NCBI GenBank assembly: GCA_002794775.1
Contig: NBAY01000026.1
Coordinates: 372,001-436,000, forward strand
From: Porodaedalea pini
Lineage: Eukaryota > Basidiomycota > Agaricomycetes > Hymenochaetales > Hymenochaetaceae
DNA: 64,000 nt
Direction: 5' to 3'
Below, one piece after another: positions 11,487 through 21,537 of this stretch. Both the position numbers and the translations under genes were made by a program. Under the pieces are notes generated by a model. The model worked only from the letters and a program-made list of their open reading frames with translations. It did no database searches and was not told the DNA's origin. Each line of letters opens with the position of its first letter. The first letter of the stretch is position 1.

Positions 11487-12480
11487 GATGAAGTCGTACC
11501 CGCCTGAAAGGACCGTCGAAACGAATGGCTATATATCAGAAATCTTGAAGAAGACAAGGCTATGTTCAGGGATCTGATCGCATCGTCTGATAAACGAGGG
11601 CTTGAGATATCGAAGTCGAGAACCTAAAAGTACAAACAAAAAAGTATCCGGTGCGAGCGGCGAGCGACTTTTGGTAGCACTAAGCACGGCTGATGGACGC
11701 GGCTGCTATAGGAAGGCAGCGAGATGATCAACGGGCTCGGCGCGGTTACGACATGAAGCGGGCAGATATAAGTAAGCATTAGTACTAGTGCGGGAAGAAT
11801 AATGGACGAGCGCACGTACGATCACCGGCTTGATACGGACAGCACTAGTGAAGATGGATGTTCTTTCTCTCTCCGGAAGGCGCTTGATCGGTCGGTCCTT
11901 TTGTCACCAAAAGAAACTCAAGACAAACAGATGGAGTGCTAGTCTTCGATCATGATGGGTCCGAGCTAGCACCCATAAATGCAGCCTGACTTCACAAGGC
12001 GACAGACAAAATCTGATAGAAGGTGATGTTACATTTCAGGATTCCTCTCCGAGTCCTCTTCCCGCAGACGTGTGTAACAGATGCAGATGTTCCACCAATT
12101 CTGGTAGCGCCGAAACTGTGATATATCTCATACCAGTGCTTTCTGGAAGACTCCGATTGGCAAACGATACAGTCTCTCACAAGCAAAGATATTAGATAGA
12201 TCATTCTCGTTCTGAGGCTGCTTGAGGTAAGAGGGAGTCTGAGACGCAGCATGCAGATCGTGAGAACATGCTTCCATCTTCGTAAAGGCTAAGCACCGAA
12301 AGAACTGAGCAGCGTGATTTACACGAGCGAACACCATATGTTCCATAGTCAGCGGGGTATAGAATTACTTAGTACAAGCAATCAGAGAAAATGCAAAATA
12401 AACAACAAAAGCGAGGGGATACAGGCTCGCAAACCACAAGAATATCAGGAGGGAAGCGACACCTCACTGCGCACTATCGT
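11487..12480. other. Intergenic, between the P450 start and the adenylation-gene stop
   Basis: There is nothing I can support as a gene. A 63-codon minus-strand ORF at 11624-11815 begins with a signal-like hydrophobic stretch but has no partner exons. The region should include the P450 promoter. Confidence 0.45.
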
Positions 12481-14630
12481 CTACACCCCACCCTCCAAGT
12501 CCTCCTCCGCCCTCGCTCTCAACGCCGTCTTGTCCACTTTGCCATTCCTATCCCCAAGAACCAAATTCAGTTCCGCATTACTAACTCGCATAACATCAAA
12601 TCAAGTTTCAAGAGACCAACCTCGTAAGCGGCATCTTCTCCAGCGCCACGTACCGCGCTGGCACTGCATAATACGGCTGAACGCGCTCCACAGCCGTCTT
12701 TACGTGTTCCACGGGGATGCGCGCGGGCGCGTAGAACCCCAGAGTTCGTCGTCCACCAAAAGGGCCGCAGCCGCGGAGATGCCGTGGCAGGAAGAGAGCG
12801 CGGCCGCAACGCCGTCAAGCTCGACGCGGAAGCCCTAGACATGCAAATGAGCGGTCCGTCTGAATTCCCGGCAAGAAGTGCAGGACAGGAACGAGAACGG
12901 GAAAGGGAGCGCGACGCACCTTGATCTTCACCTGGTCGTCTTCTCGCCCGAGATGGTCGAGCTCGCCATCCGCTCTCAGCCGTCCGACGTCGCCGGTGTT
13001 GTACATAACGCCCCTAAATGTCAAGGTCAGATTAGCCCATGACCAAGTGGCGGCGAGCGAGGGGGAATGTCGTTTCCTTCCACTCGCACAAACTCAAGGA
13101 AAATCACGTACCCCAAAGCGCAGAATGGATCTGGCCGGAACCTCTCCTCCGTCAACGTCGGCAGGCCCACATACCCACGACACACACCCCTTCCGCCCGC
13201 CCAGAGCGTTCCGGGCGCGCCGACGGGCACGGGGCGCAGGATTGCGTCGAGCACGTAGACAGCGTTGTTCGGCGTCGGCCGCCCGATAGTGTTCGGCGCG
13301 CCGGGTGTGTGCAGGTGTGCCGTGTTGATGATCGTCGTCTGCACACATTGGTCAGTTTTCCGCACTTTCTAAAGGAACAGAGAGGGACAAGGAGAGACGG
13401 ACCTCAGTCGGTCCACAACAATTCCAAAACGTTCTTCCAGCCGCCCACTCGTCCGCCAGCTTCTGGGGACACCTCTCCCCCGCCGTCGCCACCACTTTTA
13501 CGTTCGGGAACTCCCTCGCGCGGAACTGCGCAAGTATCGACGGTGTCGCAATCACCACGTCCACCTCCCTCAGCGTCGCCTCCCAGCCGGCACAGCTCGA
13601 GCCCGACGGGCGGAGGACGAGCGTGCCGCCATTGGAGAGGCACCCGAGGACCTCCCAGGCGCACATATCGAACGCAATGTTGAGCAGCTGCGACACGCGC
13701 GTGCCGGGGCGGATGGTGAGGTTTCCGGGGGAGGAGAGGATGACTGCGTAGGGCGTGAGTGTGCGTAAGAGAAACCGAGAAGTTGAGAACTAACGGTTGG
13801 TGACGTTTCCGTGGCTGACGCTGACACCCTTGGGGCGGCCGGTCGTGCCTTCAAAGTACGCATAGACAATGAGCGACAGCTAGTTAGAGAGATGATTGTC
13901 GACATACCAGACGTGTAAATCACATATGCCTCGTCCTCAGTCTGCGTCCTATCTTCCACTGTCTGCACTGGCACTTCCCGGTCGACAGTCTTCACAAACT
14001 CCTCCATATCGACCACGCGAACATCACTTCCCTCCATGCGTCTCACAAACCTGCTCAGACAAAGTACAGCCATGGGCTTCGCATCTTCAAGGATCGTCCG
14101 CAGCGTGTCATCCGTGACTATCCCACCGTCGAGAGGGACGTACGCAGCACCGGCCTTCAGAGCGGCGAATATGCCCACGACCATCGCAGGGCTTCGCGAT
14201 ACGAGCAGAGCAACGCGTTGCCCGCGTGCGACGCCTGCCCGACGGAGGTGCACCGCGAGTGCATCCGAGAGACGATCAAGCTCGCGGTAGGTGAGTGTGC
14301 TGGAGAGATGCTTAACGGCGAGCGTGTCGGGATGCGTTGCCGCATGGTGTGCAAAGGCGGCATGAATTGAGGTTTGGGGGAGCGAAAGCGCGGGGCCGAA
14401 GACGAGGGATTGCGTGGTAGGCTTGGAGAGGGAGAGACATTCTGGGAAGCTGCGCGCAGCCTTTTCCGAGAGGAATGAGAGGCCGAGGTCGTCGAGCTGG
14501 AGGAGCTGGAGCCAGGAGAGCAGGAGATATTGTACAAAATCTTAGCAATAGAGATAATTAGCGTTGCGCGTAACGTCAAAAGCCAAAGAGCTAGCTCACC
14601 GCGGCCGGCGACAAAGAGCGTCGAGAGCAT
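12481..14630 (-). CDS. Stand-alone NRPS-type adenylation enzyme
   Basis: Predicted ATP-dependent activation of an amino or other carboxylic acid as acyl-AMP. The protein has roughly 580 residues. The first about 45 residues (from LFVAGR, then DFVQYLLLSWLQLL) resemble the tail of a condensation domain plus linker. The adenylation core follows in order: LTYRELDRLSDALA, LKAGAAYVPLD, A3 TSGTTGRPKGV, A4 FDMCAWE (with the Asp that anchors an alpha-amino group in amino-acid A domains), A5 NCCGPTE (Cys in place of the usual Tyr), A7 YNTGDVGRLR, A8 GREDDQVKIKGFRVEL and A10 PLTRNGKVDK with the catalytic Lys. It stops 13 codons after A10. There is no carrier, reductase or thioesterase domain. The start at 14630 is the first ATG of the open frame, but remnants upstream suggest the gene is 5'-truncated. 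It is divergent from the acyltransferase-SDR gene. Confidence 0.82.
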
Positions 14631-15168
14631 TCTGGGCCGTGCTCGAGGGGCTCAGGCTCGAGTTGCAGGGTCGGGTAGATAGTCTCTATTCCTTGTTTTT
14701 TCGATTGTCTGCGTCCATTGCCTCCGAAGACGAAAAGCTTTTGTAAGTTCGCATGACAGACCGGAATCAAGCATCATTGTTCGCTATCATTCTGGCGATG
14801 CCGGGCAGCGCGAGGAAGTGCAGCGTATGTCCATGGCCGTGTTGTATTTTTGAGAGTCGGCACCGCAAAACTAAGATTAGCTTCCGTAATGAACTTTGCC
14901 ATCAGCTAGCTCTCACCATCACTTCTTGTCTTGTCTGTGGCAGCATCCTGATCCATGTGCAATGAGCGCTGTCTCTCCTTGCTTCTCGAGATCTCCTTTG
15001 TTCCCACTAAGCCCCAAACGCGGTTGCACATCTCTCCCGACCGAAATTTAGAGTTCAATCTTGCACACATGCATTTTACGCGCTTGCTTTGCCGCGGTGC
15101 AAACACTAAGCTTGTCTGCTCAATCCTAAGATCAGAGCGCTCGACATTCCAACGTCGACCATCGCGAA
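14631..15168. promoter_or_regulatory. Divergent promoter region with a condensation-domain-like relic
   Basis: These 538 bp separate the start codons of two oppositely transcribed genes. On the minus strand just upstream of 14630, short peptides that look like one continuous NRPS segment appear in different frames (TIYPTLQLEPEPLEHG, then AQNALDAL, then LFVAGRDF), as if small indels had broken an earlier 5' extension of the adenylation gene. No TATA box stands out for either direction. Confidence 0.4.
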
Positions 15169-18124
15169 ATGCCCCATCCTGTCCTCTCTGAGCCCTCATG
15201 GACGCTAGTCCCACACAGCGAGCCGCCCAAGTACACTCGGTACGTGCAACGGCTCTCCATCTATACAGGTTACTAACTCGCAACTCTCGCCAGGCCGCTG
15301 CAGGGCGCCGAGCTCTTGCATGACTGCTCCGGCAGGATGAACGATGGGTACGTCCAATGCTCTCTTCTCCCTGCAAATGAGGCTCAAAACCCCAATTTCC
15401 TAGGCTTTCTGAAGTCGTCATGGGCGCGACATTCAAGACGAGTCTCTCCAACGCGGAGCTTGAGTCTAGAGCGCATGAAGCCATCGGTCGGATGAGGTGC
15501 GCCTTCATTCGTTTCCTCCTCACACTCGACTAACCAATCTTCTCCTGCAGATTCATCATCCCAATTCTTGCCAGCGCAATCCAGGCAGACCCCTCCGACC
15601 CCTTTTCCTCCTCCTTCGTCTACACCGTCCCTCGTGATCAAGCCGACCTGCACGCATGGATCTCCTCCACGCTCACAATCCGACACGGGCCTTTTGACCC
15701 CGAAACGTTCGTCGCGGAGATGAACGGGCGCAAGCTACCGTATGTGCATGCAGACGGGCACGAGCAGCCCTCGCACTTTTATCTCCTCGTCGACGACTCG
15801 CCCGTAGCGGACGCGGAGTTGCGGAGCGTAGGAGAGAATCTCGGAGAGAGGATCCACGGTTTGTTTCATCATGGTCCGCACACCCTCATGGACGCGCGAC
15901 CGACGCTGCGCTGCCTCGACGCGCTCCTCGGGTGGATCGCCGACCCACCCTCCGAGACCCTTGAAGCGCTCGCGTGGGGCGAAGAGTGGAAGAGCCTGCC
16001 GGTCCCGCCGATCGCCGCGACGGGCGGGGTCAGAGACGACTGGGACACGGAGGGCGTGAAGCTCATGCAGGAGATGACTGAGATGCTCATGCATCCGGTG
16101 GTGAGCTCATCTTTCTCCCCTCTTGCACTTTGCTTAATCTGACAATGAAGTATCTGTCACGGCGCGAAGCCAACGCACAGCTTACGCCCACCGCGCTCCG
16201 CCGTCATCACTCCAGGCAAAATGATCCGTGTACACGCGCTTTTTGACCGCGACACGAGCGGACGCATCGTGCGTGCCACAAAGTCACTCGGTTTCACACC
16301 CTCCGCTTTGTTTGATGCTGCTGTCTGTCTCGTGACCTTTGCGAGAAACCCTGTGAAGCCAGAGGACGCGGCGACGGCGCATTTCACGTTCGATCCTACT
16401 GTGTACGTTTCGTCTTTCGTCCTCGTCATTCTCGTCTATATTTATTCAATCGGATTGGATTGGAATGGGACAGCGTCGCCCAAGACCGCTACCTCGTCCC
16501 CCCACACACCGGTCTCTCCCACTTCATCGCCGGGCTCGCCCTCGTCTCACTCCGAATCCCCTACGCCTCCATCCCCTTCTCCGCGTCCCGGCGCGATCAA
16601 ATCATCTCCGTAATGTCGCAGCTCAAATCCCAACTCGACCACTACCTTCAGAACCCCAACCTGCCGCACGTGCTGCCCGCGCAGCTGGCGCACCACCCGC
16701 CGCGCATGGCGAAGGACATCAGCAACCCACACGTGACAATTACTTCGAATCTGGGGAACGTCAGCTTGCTTCTGAGGTCGAAGGAGAAGACTTTGGAGGT
16801 GGTGGATATGGTGTTCGGACATCGACTCCCTTGGCAGAGAATGTAAGTTCTTCGACTTTGTTCCCGCGACTTGAGAAATGCGGGCTGATGGTCAATGGCT
16901 TTGTCCTTGAAGAATGTTCCACTGCTGGAGCCTGAATGGCGAGATGAGGCTGCAGGTTCAGGTAAGCGAAGCGCATTTTGTCCAGATTCAAAGTTTTCAG
17001 AAATTTATTGAGACTCTGTTACTATAGGCAAGCGACGTATGGGACGAGCCACTCATCTGCTCATACCTCGACGACGTGAAGAATCTCATGCTAACCGTGC
17101 TCGACTCTCCGCACCCCGTCGCAGACCCCGCGCCTCCAAGCACAAGCTCGATTTCCATCCCAGCCCCGATCCCGGACTCCAGTGGGATGCCCTTTCCGGG
17201 CGACCACTTCACGCCCACTATACACCACGCGCCCTACCCCGCCATCGCTACGCACAGCACGGACCTCGCGGGCCGCGTCGTCTTTGTGAGCAATGCGAGC
17301 AGCAGTGTGGGGTACGCGGCCGCAGCCACTCTTGCTCGGGCGGGATCAGCGGGCTTAGTGCTCACTGCACGGGAGGCGAGCTTGGGCGTGTTGGATGAGC
17401 TCGAGGGGGCGATACTCAAGGAGTGTCGGACGACAAAAGTCCTCAAACTCACCATGGATGTCCTAGATTCATCCTCTATTCGATCCGCCATGGAGCAGAC
17501 TCGCGAGACCTTCGGCACGGTCGACACGCTGCTCAACATCGCGGGGTACATCGATGCGACTGTCCCCATCTCTGTGAGTGATCCGGACGACTGGTGGAGC
17601 GCGCTGGAGACGAACGTCCGTGGGACGTTGGCAGTCACGCAGGCGGTGCTTCCGCTCATGAAGGACAGCGCAAGCGAGACGAAGTACATTGTGAATTACT
17701 CGAGCGTGTCTGCGCATTATACGAATCCGCAGTGTTCTGGATACGCTGTGAGTGTCTGTTCTCTACACTCTGTTCTGGTCTGTGTATCTTAAATAAAAAC
17801 TAATTCTAGATAAGCAAACTCGCGCTACTCCGTCTCTCCGAGATCCTTTCCGTCGACCTCTCCTCCTCAGGCATCACCGTCCTCGCCATACACCCCGGCA
17901 CTTTCCGTTCAGGACTCACGCTGCGTTCCGTGCCGTCCGCTCTACAGCACATGCTCATCGACGCGCCCGAGCTCTCCGCAGACAGTGTCGTGTGGCTCGT
18001 GAAGGAGAGGCGAGACTGGCTGAACGGGAGGTTCGTGAGCTGCACGTGGGATATGCCGGAGTTGCTGGAGAGGAAGGACGAAGTGGTAGGGAAGGATTTG
18101 TTGAAGGTGAAGTTTAGTTTTTGA
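15169..18124 (+). CDS. Acyltransferase (condensation-like) fused to short-chain dehydrogenase
   Basis: A two-domain protein of roughly 800-850 residues from about nine exons. The N-terminal part resembles condensation/alcohol-acyltransferase folds. It has SFVYTVPRDQADLHAW, an HxxxD motif in FHHGPHTLMDA (the catalytic His-x-x-x-Asp of this superfamily) and, further on, GFTPSALFDAAVCLV. The C-terminal part (from about 17256) is a classical SDR: GRVVFVSNASSSVG replaces the usual TGxxxGIG glycine motif, with LNIAGYIDAT, ETNVRGTLAV, the catalytic Ser in NYSSVSAHY, and YxxxK in GYAISKLALL. The last exon adds IHPGTFRSGL. Frame is open across all junctions, including the one between the domains, so this is a genuine fusion. 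Predicted role: esterify or acylate a scaffold and reduce or oxidise a carbonyl. The atypical glycine motif makes cofactor binding uncertain. Confidence 0.78.
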
Positions 18125-18627
18125 GTAGATTGCCGTATTTGGAAGTAGATTTAGTTTCAGATGAAAAGGAAGTGAATTTGTGTTTGTGAATGTTTTTTTT
18201 TTTTCAGTTAGATAGATGAGCACCAAGTTAGGGAACCAAGATTTGCATCCGTTTGCCACGTCTACGTACTACTGTACGCGGCGCTGCTGTGGTAATTGAT
18301 TCACAAAGAAGTGTACCGTCTTTTGGAAGCTCAGAGAGCTGCGCAAAGGAATTTAGGAAAAAGCGGCACGAAGACGGCCGCTGAAGTTGCGTCGCCGACA
18401 TCGACAGACGGACATCAGGTTCCTCTTTTCATTTTTTTTTCTAAGATGCTGTTCTGCCCGTCGAAATGACTTGGTTCGTCTAGATCAAGAGCTGCTTTAC
18501 GAGAAGAGCGGAGAATTACAAGCTGGACTATATGTGTTGCTTTCACTTGCATTGATACACATTACACATGTATCGCACATCCATCCCTTTTCTCCTCACC
18601 TCGACCATCCTCCTCTAGCACTTCGCG
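18125..18627. other. Intergenic; 5' flank of hydrolase copy 1, part of the duplicated unit
   Basis: From about 18318 the sequence (starting near CGTCTTTTGGAAGCTCAG) matches the stretch starting near 21538 upstream of hydrolase copy 2. The duplication therefore includes the promoter and leader. A T-run lies near 18195. Confidence 0.65.
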
Positions 18628-19907
18628 ATGTTCGAGTTCCGGCGCCAGCCGCTCAAGGCGCTCTACCTCACATACTTCATCATTTCCACCCTCTTCCTCC
18701 GTCTTCCTTACTGGGTCCTCACCGCCCTGCCCTCCTTCCTGCGCCCGCGCCGAACATGGTCCATGAGCCGCGTCATCTTCCTTACGGGCACCCGTGTGTA
18801 TGTCGCGTCGTGGTTCGCGACGGAGGTCCCGCCCGCGCCTGGCGCAGACCCCGAGGCGATCGCGAACTCGCCCGATGCAGAGGCGCTCGGGTTCACATGG
18901 GTCCCGCCCCTGCCAGCCGATCTCATCCAGGGCGAGGTGAAGGAGTCCATGCAGATGCAGGGCGTGACGGCGGAGCGGACGTGTGGGTATTGGTACCAAC
19001 GTGAGGGCGTCGAAGGCCCCAAGAACCGCAAGGCGGGTGCGGACGAAGAAGTCATCTTGCATCTCCATGGTATGTTATTTCGTTTTTTTCTACGCGAATT
19101 TGATTGATCTGACCATTGGATTCATACATGACAGGTGGCGGATACCTCCAAGGCTCTGCGCACCCTAAGGGCGGAGCAATTGGCCCCGTCACGAGCGGTC
19201 TGCTCGAGCACTGTTCTCGAATCACACGGATATTTGCTGGTGGCTACCGTCTATCGTCCTCTGCTCCTTTCCCTGCGAAGAACCCATTCCCTGCTGCCCT
19301 CCTTGACGCGCTCGCATCGTATCACTATCTCATCCATACTGTCGGCTTCTCACCGTCCAATATCATCATCGGCGGCGACTCCGCAGGTGGTCACCTCGCA
19401 CTCGCCTTTGCACGGTACACTTCACGCGAATCTCTCGCTGAAAAGGGGCTCCCGAACCCAGAAGCGCTGCTCCTGCTCTCGCCGACGGCTGAGTGGGGGC
19501 TCACGCACACCGGCAAGGACGCATCAATGACGCGCAACGCGCGTACAGACTGCTGCGACGAGCTCTTCAATGGGTATGCTCAGCGCTCTCTCCTCGGCTC
19601 GCTCCCCAACTCCGCCGCATTCACCAACCCTTGGATCTCGCCCGCTTCCTTGCAGCTCCCGAAGGAAGTCGTCGAGGATGAATTCGTCGGATTCCCTGGG
19701 AAGATCTACCTCCTGACCGGCGAGACGGAGATCTGTTTGGACTCGTACCGCACGCTGCACGAGAGGCTGGTGCGCGACGTGGGTGAGGATAACGTGCGGT
19801 ATAATGAAGTGCCGGACTCGACGCATGATTTCATCACGATGCCATGGCATGAGCCTGAGAGGACAGAGACACTGAAGGATATTAGCCAGTGGATCGACGC
19901 GCTGTAG
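18628..19907 (+). CDS. Alpha/beta-hydrolase, hormone-sensitive-lipase type (copy 1)
   Basis: Predicted serine esterase or lipase acting at a membrane. Two exons (18628-19069 and 19135-19907) join across a 65-nt intron that splits the oxyanion-hole motif HGGG (LHLHG / GGYLQG). The nucleophile elbow is GDSAGG (IIIGGDSAGGHLALAF), the acidic residue lies around TGETEICLDSY and the His in DSTHDF. Residues 8-36 are hydrophobic (ALYLTYFIISTLFLRLPYWV) and probably form an N-terminal membrane anchor. The total is about 404 residues, a usual length for fungal members. Nearly identical to the gene at 21894-23172. It could deacylate or hydrolyse a product of the adjacent biosynthetic genes; this is inference. 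Confidence 0.9.
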
Positions 19908-19964
19908 TTCGATGTTGGTGTCTTTGTCGGGTCTTGTATGATATATAATCTAATCTCAACAAAA

Positions 19965-20145
19965 CCAGCTGAAGTCCTGGCGAAGCTGGGACTTTGTTTC
20001 AAACGCAGTGCCTAGATTCATTTCGGCTTCGACGGGACTCAGTTTTTAACTGCTATACTCAGATCCATTCCGGCTTTGCCAGGACTTGTGTTTTAGACAG
20101 AGTGCTTGGATCCATCCTAGCTTCATCTGTGTTTTATAGATAATA
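19965..20145. repeat. Three decayed tandem repeats
   Basis: Three imperfect units of about 45-65 bp share the pattern 'TTCATTTCGGCTTCG... GGACT', 'TCCATTCCGGCTTTG... GGACTT' and 'TCCATCCTAGCTTCATC', each followed by a T-rich stretch. They lie directly after the 3' end of hydrolase copy 1. Confidence 0.5.
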
Positions 20146-21366
20146 CATTATCTTAGTCCTTATTAAAAAAATTGTTAATTTAAAAATCATAGATATAACA
20201 TCTACACATGTTTGAAAGAACTTGGATTCTGTTGCCTTAAAATCTAAATAAAAAGTCAGTAAAGAAACAGAATAATAAGTAAATATATTAGCATATGTTC
20301 TGGTTGTGAAAAAAAAACAGTGAGTTTATAGATAAAGGTGAAGAAGGTATTTCTATATTCAGATAAGTGAGAGGGAGAGAAGAAAGAGAGAGAAAAGAGC
20401 AAAGTAACTTAAATATTTATAGCAATCTGCTGCTGTATTTCAAGACTTTCAAGTGATATTAGATAGACTGAGGTATGGAGATATGATTTGTTTTGTGTTT
20501 TGAGATATGCAGAGTCACAAAATCATGTGAGTGCAAATACTTTTGAAAATAGCTGCAAAAGAGACAAAAAAAGAGACAGATGATGCAAAGTGGAGGGTGG
20601 TAGTGGTGATAGTGGTGGCTGTAGTTTAAGAGCAATTGAGAGGCAAAACAAACTTTATAGCCTCTCAGAAAACATGCAAAGTAAAGAGCTAGCATAACTT
20701 TGCACATAAATTAAGCAAATTGGGCTTAAACCATAAAGCTAAATTAGCTGTTATAATGAGACTAATTTCATTAACAAAAAAGGTGTTACTGAAGTTTAAT
20801 TATTAGGCAGAGAGCTAAAGGTAATTTGTAGGAATTGATTTATAGAGAAGAAAGCAAAATAGCTTAGAAAGAGGAGAACAAATAGCTGCAAATTTATAAT
20901 AAGCTAATAAGTAGAGATAGACATAGAAGAGATGAGAGAATACACAGTCTTTTGAATCAGTCATATAAGCACTGAGGTTAGCTGAGAGAATAAGGAGGAC
21001 TTTTAATTAGTAAAAAATAAGTTAAATGCTAGAGGAAAAGCAAAGTAACCAATCTAAAGAAATGAATCACCAGAGGAAAGTGTCTATGTGAAAGGAGATG
21101 TTTCTGAGAGAACCCAGAGGAAAAGGCCATTTCTATTGATAGCAAAGTAGGCAATCTATTCATGCATCATCAGGAAACTCAAATTAGTTGATGTAACATG
21201 GCAATTTATTCACTAATACCCATGGGGAAGATAGAATCTCAATTTTCTAGATGGAATATTTTTTTTCATGATTCTTCCAAAAACTCCTGCATGAGAAATG
21301 AGTTGCTTGAGCTCAAAAGTGTGAGATTGCTTGTGTAGATGATTAATATTTGCATGCTGTCATTTT

Positions 21367-21440
21367 GAGTGATCTGCGGAGTTACTGCTCTTAGCAATCT
21401 GTAAGTTGCTGCTATGAGTGATCTGTGAGTTGCCACTCGG
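21367..21440. repeat. Short triple tandem repeat, about 25 bp units
   Basis: Three degenerate units around GATCTGCGGAGTTACTGCT, AATCTGTAAGTTGCTGCT and GATCTGTGAGTTGCCACT. They sit at the right edge of the AT-rich island, just before the duplicated hydrolase leader. Confidence 0.5.
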
Positions 21441-21537
21441 AGGGATTCTTTTCGGGCCATGTGATCCGCAGAGCAGATTTGCCTTTTGGAGTGCTGACTC
21501 AAAGTGGGTGTCGAAAGTGGTGATAGAAGTGTGCACA

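Larger units (their letters stand above)
19908..21537. other. AT-rich, gene-free island between the two hydrolases
   Basis: From about 20140 to 21340 the sequence becomes strongly A/T-rich and purine-biased on the + strand (runs such as GAGAGGGAGAGAAGAAAGAG near 20368), unlike the GC-rich genes on either side. No ORF above 91 codons and no domain is seen. The composition and position between tandem copies suggest an inserted or decayed element, but I found no clear terminal repeats or target duplication by eye. Confidence 0.6.

Noticed and set aside
11624..11815. Possible small secreted protein on the minus strand
   Set aside because: The hydrophobic start is suggestive but the rest has no cysteine pattern, no intron and no recognisable family.
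12314..13683. Plus-strand ORFs of 174 and 214 codons
   Set aside because: Antisense to the adenylation enzyme, rich in Arg/Pro/Ser as expected for the complement of GC-rich coding sequence.
14906..15523. 205-codon minus-strand ORF
   Set aside because: It overlaps the first exons of the acyltransferase-SDR gene, which has conserved motifs and splice sites; the minus ORF shows no domain.
18562..19068. 168-codon minus-strand ORF, repeated at 21855-22334
   Set aside because: Antisense shadow of the two hydrolase genes in GC-rich coding DNA; it is duplicated only because the genes are.
21367..21440. Possible CRISPR-like array
   Set aside because: Only three degenerate units, without regular spacers, in a eukaryotic genome; they are ordinary tandem repeats.
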